Assembly (NCBI GenBank): GCA_030867875.1
Contig: JAOWCC010001589.1
Span: 88,993,537 to 89,057,536 of the forward strand
DNA length: 64,000 nucleotides
Source of the DNA: Actinernus sp. WN-2022
Lineage: Eukaryota; Cnidaria; Anthozoa; Actiniaria; Actinernidae
Direction of reading: 5' to 3'
Each line of letters begins with the position of its first letter. The first letter of the stretch is position 1. The notes beneath the pieces were generated by a model that did no database searches, was not told the origin of the DNA, and saw nothing but the letters and a program-made list of their open reading frames with translations. Below, in pieces: positions 56,651 through 64,000 of the stretch. The translations under genes were made by a program, and so were the position numbers.

Positions 56651-59600
56651 TCTAGCATGTTTTCACAAAAGGGGGTTTTAGGTTCTAGGGCTCCTTTTGT
56701 GGAAACAGCGTAGATCTTGTGTGCCCTTTAGCTTTAAAAGCCAGTAACTCGTGTTTCTGCCGTTTCCGTGAAAGCGCAAATGACAGTTTACGACTTTTCT
56801 GGCCTTTCTTTCCAATAATTGATCTCTAGGTATTTTATGAGGGTGGTGTGGGGTGGGGAGGAGTAGTTCAAAAATTTTCGCGAAAAACCAACTTTGCCTG
56901 ACGTATGGCGCAACCATTTGCTTAGTGAAAGATGTACATTTTCCACTAGGTGTGAGAAAAAAGGTGCATTTTTGGGATGAAAAGGTTGAAAAGTGAGTTA
57001 CTGGCTTTTAAAAAGCCAACAAGTACGCATTAATTTACTTGTGTAACCTAAATTTCAAAGTGGCGCCATTTCTCGACCTTTTAATGGATTTCGATGCACT
57101 ACACGGCAATACGACGTTCTCTTCCTGTAGATCAAGTTTAATTGATGGAATTTTGCTGTATTTTCAGTAAAAATACCAGAACATGGCCTTTTCCTAACCT
57201 AACCCTAACCTCTAGCTCTCGAATAAAGAAATTATGGGATAGATCTCACACAATTAAATTATGGGATAGAAAGGCCAGAAAAGTCGTAAACTGTCATTTA
57301 CCGTTTCAAGAAAACGGCAAAAACACGAGTTACTGGCTTATAAAGCTAAAGGCACACAAGATCTAGCATGTTTTCACAAAAGGGGGTTTTAGGTTCTAGG
57401 GCTCCTTTTGTGGAAACAGCGTAGATCTTGTGTGCCCTTTAGCTTTAAAAGCCAGTAACTCGTGTTTCTGCCGTTTCCGTGAAAGCGCAAATGACAGTTT
57501 ACGACTTTTCTGGCCTTTCTTTCCAATAATTGATCTCTAGGTATTTTATGAGGGTGGTGTGGGGTGGGGAGGAGTAGTTCAAAAATTTTCGCGAAAAACC
57601 AACTTTGCCTGACGTATGGCGCAACCATTTGCTTAGTGAAAGATGTACATTTTCCACTAGGTGTGAGAAAAAAGGTGCATTTTTGGGATGAAAAGGTTGA
57701 AAAGTGAGTTACTGGCTTTTAAAAAGCCAACAAGTACGCATTAATTTACTTGTGTAACCTAAATTTCAAAGTGGCGCCATTTCTCGACCTTTTAATGGAT
57801 TTCGATGCACTACACGGCAATACGACGTTCTCTTCCTGTAGATCAAGTTTAATTGATGGAATTTTGCTGTATTTTCAGTAAAAATACCAGAACATGGCCT
57901 TTTCCTAACCTAACCCTAACCTCTAGCTCTCGAATAAAGAAATTATGGGATAGATCTCACACAATTAAATTATGGGATAGAAAGGCCAGAAAAGTCGTAA
58001 ACTGTCATTTACCGTTTCAAGAAAACGGCAAAAACACGAGTTACTGGCTTATAAAGCTAAAGGCACACAAGATCTAGCATGTTTTCACAAAAGGGGGTTT
58101 TAGGTTCTAGGGCTCCTTTTGTGGAAACAGCGTAGATCTTGTGTGCCCTTTAGCTTTAAAAGCCAGTAACTCGTGTTTCTGCCGTTTCCGTGAAAGCGCA
58201 AATGACAGTTTACGACTTTTCTGGCCTTTCTTTCCAATAATTGATCTCTAGGTATTTTATGAGGGTGGTGTGGGGTGGGGAGGAGTAGTTCAAAAATTTT
58301 CGCGAAAAACCAACTTTGCCTGACGTATGGCGCAACCATTTGCTTAGTGAAAGATGTACATTTTCCACTAGGTGTGAGAAAAAAGGTGCATTTTTGGGAT
58401 GAAAAGGTTGAAAAGTGAGTTACTGGCTTTTAAAAAGCCAACAAGTACGCATTAATTTACTTGTGTAACCTAAATTTCAAAGTGGCGCCATTTCTCGACC
58501 TTTTAATGGATTTCGATGCACTACACGGCAATACGACGTTCTCTTCCTGTAGATCAAGTTTAATTGATGGAATTTTGCTGTATTTTCAGTAAAAATACCA
58601 GAACATGGCCTTTTCCTAACCTAACCCTAACCTCTAGCTCTCGAATAAAGAAATTATGGGATAGATCTCACACAATTAAATTATGGGATAGAAAGGCCAG
58701 AAAAGTCGTAAACTGTCATTTACCGTTTCAAGAAAACGGCAAAAACACGAGTTACTGGCTTATAAAGCTAAAGGCACACAAGATCTAGCATGTTTTCACA
58801 AAAGGGGGTTTTAGGTTCTAGGGCTCCTTTTGTGGAAACAGCGTAGATCTTGTGTGCCCTTTAGCTTTAAAAGCCAGTAACTCGTGTTTCTGCCGTTTCC
58901 GTGAAAGCGCAAATGACAGTTTACGACTTTTCTGGCCTTTCTTTCCAATAATTGATCTCTAGGTATTTTATGAGGGTGGTGTGGGGTGGGGAGGAGTAGT
59001 TCAAAAATTTTCGCGACGAAAAACCAACTTTGCCTGACGTATGGCGCAACCATTTGCTTAGTGAAAGATGTACATTTTCCACTAGGTGTGAGAAAAAAGG
59101 TGCATTTTTGGGATGAAAAGGTTGAAAAGTGAGTTACTGGCTTTTAAAAAGCCAACAAGTACGCATTAATTTACTTGTGTAACCTAAATTTCAAAGTGGC
59201 GCCATTTCTCGACCTTTTAATGGATTTCGATGCACTACACGGCAATACGACGTTCTCTTCCTGTAGATCAAGTTTAATTGATGGAATTTTGCTGTATTTT
59301 CAGTAAAAATACCAGAACATGGCCTTTTCCTAACCTAACCCTAACCTCTAGCTCTCGAATAAAGAAATTATGGGATAGATCTCACACAATTAAATTATGG
59401 GATAGAAAGGCCAGAAAAGTCGTAAACTGTCATTTACCGTTTCAAGAAAACGGCAAAAACACGAGTTACTGGCTTATAAAGCTAAAGGCACACAAGATCT
59501 AGCATGTTTTCACAAAAGGGGGTTTTAGGTTCTAGGGCTCCTTTTGTGGAAACAGCGTAGATCTTGTGTGCCCTTTAGCTTTAAAAGCCAGTAACTCGTG

Positions 59601-62600
59601 TTTCTGCCGTTTCCGTGAAAGCGCAAATGACAGTTTACGACTTTTCTGGCCTTTCTTTCCAATAATTGATCTCTAGGTATTTTATGAGGGTGGTGTGGGG
59701 TGGGGAGGAGTAGTTCAAAAATTTTCGCGAAAAACCAACTTTGCCTGACGTATGGCGCAACCATTTGCTTAGTGAAAGATGTACATTTTCCACTAGGTGT
59801 GAGAAAAAAGGTGCATTTTTGGGATGAAAAGGTTGAAAAGTGAGTTACTGGCTTTTAAAAAGCCAACAAGTACGCATTAATTTACTTGTGTAACCTAAAT
59901 TTCAAAGTGGCGCCATTTCTCGACCTTTTAATGGATTTCGATGCACTACACGGCAATACGACGTTCTCTTCCTGTAGATCAAGTTTAATTGATGGAATTT
60001 TGCTGTATTTTCAGTAAAAATACCAGAACATGGCCTTTTCCTAACCTAACCCTAACCTCTAGCTCTCGAATAAAGAAATTATGGGATAGATCTCACACAA
60101 TTAAATTATGGGATAGAAAGGCCAGAAAAGTCGTAAACTGTCATTTACCGTTTCAAGAAAACGGCAAAAACACGAGTTACTGGCTTATAAAGCTAAAGGC
60201 ACACAAGATCTAGCATGTTTTCACAAAAGGGGGTTTTAGGTTCTAGGGCTCCTTTTGTGGAAACAGCGTAGATCTTGTGTGCCCTTTAGCTTTAAAAGCC
60301 AGTAACTCGTGTTTCTGCCGTTTCCGTGAAAGCGCAAATGACAGTTTACGACTTTTCTGGCCTTTCTTTCCAATAATTGATCTCTAGGTATTTTATGAGG
60401 GTGGTGTGGGGTGGGGAGGAGTAGTTCAAAAATTTTCGCGACGAAAAACCAACTTTGCCTGACGTATGGCGCAACCATTTGCTTAGTGAAAGATGTACAT
60501 TTTCCACTAGGTGTGAGAAAAAAGGTGCATTTTTGGGATGAAAAGGTTGAAAAGTGAGTTACTGGCTTTTAAAAAGCCAACAAGTACGCATTAATTTACT
60601 TGTGTAACCTAAATTTCAAAGTGGCGCCATTTCTCGACCTTTTAATGGATTTCGATGCACTACACGGCAATACGACGTTCTCTTCCTGTAGATCAAGTTT
60701 AATTGATGGAATTTTGCTGTATTTTCAGTAAAAATACCAGAACATGGCCTTTTCCTAACCTAACCCTAACCTCTAGCTCTCGAATAAAGAAATTATGGGA
60801 TAGATCTCACACAATTAAATTATGGGATAGAAAGGCCAGAAAAGTCGTAAACTGTCATTTACCGTTTCAAGAAAACGGCAAAAACACGAGTTACTGGCTT
60901 ATAAAGCTAAAGGCACACAAGATCTAGCATGTTTTCACAAAAGGGGGTTTTAGGTTCTAGGGCTCCTTTTGTGGAAACAGCGTAGATCTTGTGTGCCCTT
61001 TAGCTTTAAAAGCCAGTAACTCGTGTTTCTGCCGTTTCCGTGAAAGCGCAAATGACAGTTTACGACTTTTCTGGCCTTTCTTTCCAATAATTGATCTCTA
61101 GGTATTTTATGAGGGTGGTGTGGGGTGGGGAGGAGTAGTTCAAAAATTTTCGCGAAAAACCAACTTTGCCTGACGTATGGCGCAACCATTTGCTTAGTGA
61201 AAGATGTACATTTTCCACTAGGTGTGAGAAAAAAGGTGCATTTTTGGGATGAAAAGGTTGAAAAGTGAGTTACTGGCTTTTAAAAAGCCAACAAGTACGC
61301 ATTAATTTACTTGTGTAACCTAAATTTCAAAGTGGCGCCATTTCTCGACCTTTTAATGGATTTCGATGCACTACACGGCAATACGACGTTCTCTTCCTGT
61401 AGATCAAGTTTAATTGATGGAATTTTGCTGTATTTTCAGTAAAAATACCAGAACATGGCCTTTTCCTAACCTAACCCTAACCTCTAGCTCTCGAATAAAG
61501 AAATTATGGGATAGATCTCACACAATTAAATTATGGGATAGAAAGGCCAGAAAAGTCGTAAACTGTCATTTACCGTTTCAAGAAAACGGCAAAAACACGA
61601 GTTACTGGCTTATAAAGCTAAAGGCACACAAGATCTAGCATGTTTTCACAAAAGGGGGTTTTAGGTTCTAGGGCTCCTTTTGTGGAAACAGCGTAGATCT
61701 TGTGTGCCCTTTAGCTTTAAAAGCCAGTAACTCGTGTTTCTGCCGTTTCCGTGAAAGCGCAAATGACAGTTTACGACTTTTCTGGCCTTTCTTTCCAATA
61801 ATTGATCTCTAGGTATTTTATGAGGGTGGTGTGGGGTGGGGAGGAGTAGTTCAAAAATTTTCGCGAAAAACCAACTTTGCCTGACGTATGGCGCAACCAT
61901 TTGCTTAGTGAAAGATGTACATTTTCCACTAGGTGTGAGAAAAAAGGTGCATTTTTGGGATGAAAAGGTTGAAAAGTGAGTTACTGGCTTTTAAAAAGCC
62001 AACAAGTACGCATTAATTTACTTGTGTAACCTAAATTTCAAAGTGGCGCCATTTCTCGACCTTTTAATGGATTTCGATGCACTACACGGCAATACGACGT
62101 TCTCTTCCTGTAGATCAAGTTTAATTGATGGAATTTTGCTGTATTTTCAGTAAAAATACCAGAACATGGCCTTTTCCTAACCTAACCCTAACCTCTAGCT
62201 CTCGAATAAAGAAATTATGGGATAGATCTCACACAATTAAATTATGGGATAGAAAGGCCAGAAAAGTCGTAAACTGTCATTTACCGTTTCAAGAAAACGG
62301 CAAAAACACGAGTTACTGGCTTATAAAGCTAAAGGCACACAAGATCTAGCATGTTTTCACAAAAGGGGGTTTTAGGTTCTAGGGCTCCTTTTGTGGAAAC
62401 AGCGTAGATCTTGTGTGCCCTTTAGCTTTAAAAGCCAGTAACTCGTGTTTCTGCCGTTTCCGTGAAAGCGCAAATGACAGTTTACGACTTTTCTGGCCTT
62501 TCTTTCCAATAATTGATCTCTAGGTATTTTATGAGGGTGGTGTGGGGTGGGGAGGAGTAGTTCAAAAATTTTCGCGAAAAACCAACTTTGCCTGACGTAT

Positions 62601-64000
62601 GGCGCAACCATTTGCTTAGTGAAAGATGTACATTTTCCACTAGGTGTGAGAAAAAAGGTGCATTTTTGGGATGAAAAGGTTGAAAAGTGAGTTACTGGCT
62701 TTTAAAAAGCCAACAAGTACGCATTAATTTACTTGTGTAACCTAAATTTCAAAGTGGCGCCATTTCTCGACCTTTTAATGGATTTCGATGCACTACACGG
62801 CAATACGACGTTCTCTTCCTGTAGATCAAGTTTAATTGATGGAATTTTGCTGTATTTTCAGTAAAAATACCAGAACATGGCCTTTTCCTAACCTAACCCT
62901 AACCTCTAGCTCTCGAATAAAGAAATTATGGGATAGATCTCACACAATTAAATTATGGGATAGAAAGGCCAGAAAAGTCGTAAACTGTCATTTACCGTTT
63001 CAAGAAAACGGCAAAAACACGAGTTACTGGCTTATAAAGCTAAAGGCACACAAGATCTAGCATGTTTTCACAAAAGGGGGTTTTAGGTTCTAGGGCTCCT
63101 TTTGTGGAAACAGCGTAGATCTTGTGTGCCCTTTAGCTTTAAAAGCCAGTAACTCGTGTTTCTGCCGTTTCCGTGAAAGCGCAAATGACAGTTTACGACT
63201 TTTCTGGCCTTTCTTTCCAATAATTGATCTCTAGGTATTTTATGAGGGTGGTGTGGGGTGGGGAGGAGTAGTTCAAAAATTTTCGCGAAAAACCAACTTT
63301 GCCTGACGTATGGCGCAACCATTTGCTTAGTGAAAGATGTACATTTTCCACTAGGTGTGAGAAAAAAGGTGCATTTTTGGGATGAAAAGGTTGAAAAGTG
63401 AGTTACTGGCTTTTAAAAAGCCAACAAGTACGCATTAATTTACTTGTGTAACCTAAATTTCAAAGTGGCGCCATTTCTCGACCTTTTAATGGATTTCGAT
63501 GCACTACACGGCAATACGACGTTCTCTTCCTGTAGATCAAGTTTAATTGATGGAATTTTGCTGTATTTTCAGTAAAAATACCAGAACATGGCCTTTTCCT
63601 AACCTAACCCTAACCTCTAGCTCTCGAATAAAGAAATTATGGGATAGATCTCACACAATTAAATTATGGGATAGAAAGGCCAGAAAAGTCGTAAACTGTC
63701 ATTTACCGTTTCAAGAAAACGGCAAAAACACGAGTTACTGGCTTATAAAGCTAAAGGCACACAAGATCTAGCATGTTTTCACAAAAGGGGGTTTTAGGTT
63801 CTAGGGCTCCTTTTGTGGAAACAGCGTAGATCTTGTGTGCCCTTTAGCTTTAAAAGCCAGTAACTCGTGTTTCTGCCGTTTCCGTGAAAGCGCAAATGAC
63901 AGTTTACGACTTTTCTGGCCTTTCTTTCCAATAATTGATCTCTAGGTATTTTATGAGGGTGGTGTGGGGTGGGGAGGAGTAGTTCAAAAATTTTCGCGAA
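56651..64000. repeat. 711-bp satellite of foldback units, 10 or more copies, open at the window end
   Basis: GATCTAGCATGTTTTCACAA recurs every 711 bp (714 in two units that carry a 3-bp insertion in TTCGCGACGAAAAACC). I see ten complete units plus a partial one. Otherwise the units look identical. Within each unit ~140 bp (from GGGATAGAAAGGCCAGAAAA to AAGGCACACAAGATCT) are inverted across a ~60-bp centre, making a long hairpin. Each unit also holds CCTAACCTAACCCTAACC. The paired 74- and 79-codon frames repeated in each unit come from the two arms and are not credible genes. Related single copies lie at 47783-48677. Confidence 0.95.

Noticed and set aside
56678..63771. Repeated 74- and 79-codon frames in every 711-bp unit as genes
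   Set aside because: They are mirror translations of the two hairpin arms and share residues only because the arms are inverted copies. There are no domain or expression signals.

Overview
The window is animal DNA, most likely from a cnidarian and probably an anthozoan such as a stony coral. The evidence is indirect. It contains a spliced gene of a type I associate with corals (coiled coil, collagen helix, short cysteine-rich tail), tRNA-headed SINEs, L2/CR1/jockey-type LINE remnants, a Penelope-like element (PLE), many short terminal-inverted-repeat (TIR) elements, and AT-rich intergenic DNA with no operon-like gene packing. I could not run a search, so the taxonomic call is an inference.

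Layout. 0-5.3 kb: a TIR element with a nested MITE, a 48-bp minisatellite, a tRNA-SINE, and an inverted-repeat element holding two hammerhead ribozyme copies. 5.5-8.3 kb: a set of nested palindromes with a helicase-like first exon in both arms. 9.2-13.2 kb: PIF/Harbinger-like elements, one carrying a broken cysteine-rich gene, and several MITEs. 10.7-23.9 kb, minus strand: five exons of the collagen-like gene, whose introns hold a LINE reverse transcriptase, MITEs, a second minisatellite and a SINE. 24-27.6 kb: a diverged tandem repeat, a MITE, and a 1.2-kb TIR element with a third, structurally intact hammerhead. 27.6-42.7 kb: about 66 tandem copies of a roughly 205-bp unit. 42.7-49.8 kb: nested TA-flanked palindromes, Tc1-type inverted-repeat elements, a foldback element and a LINE remnant. 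49.8-55.5 kb: sparse, with a few MITEs. 55.5-56.5 kb: the 3' part of a PLE with a degenerate GIY-YIG domain and its own hammerhead-like motif. 56.65-64 kb: an almost invariant 711-bp satellite built from a foldback element, running off the window.

Two observations stand out. First, three copies of a ~130-bp element are almost identical and carry a type I hammerhead core with a minimal helix III. One copy has all helices intact, one has a helix II mismatch, and one has lost the 5' strand of helix I. Each copy ends by repeating the start of the ribozyme, as expected if a 118-nt tandem or circular RNA was the template. Second, the 15-kb satellite is not arbitrary DNA. On the collagen gene's strand each unit contains what looks like a complete 61-nt exon with acceptor and donor. 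That exon joins in phase to the first recognisable collagen-gene exon, and a truncated copy lies immediately next to that exon. The array therefore looks like massive amplification of one exon within a gene.

Only the collagen-like gene looks like a host gene. Nearly everything else is mobile or repetitive, and the large number of long inverted repeats is the dominant feature of the window.
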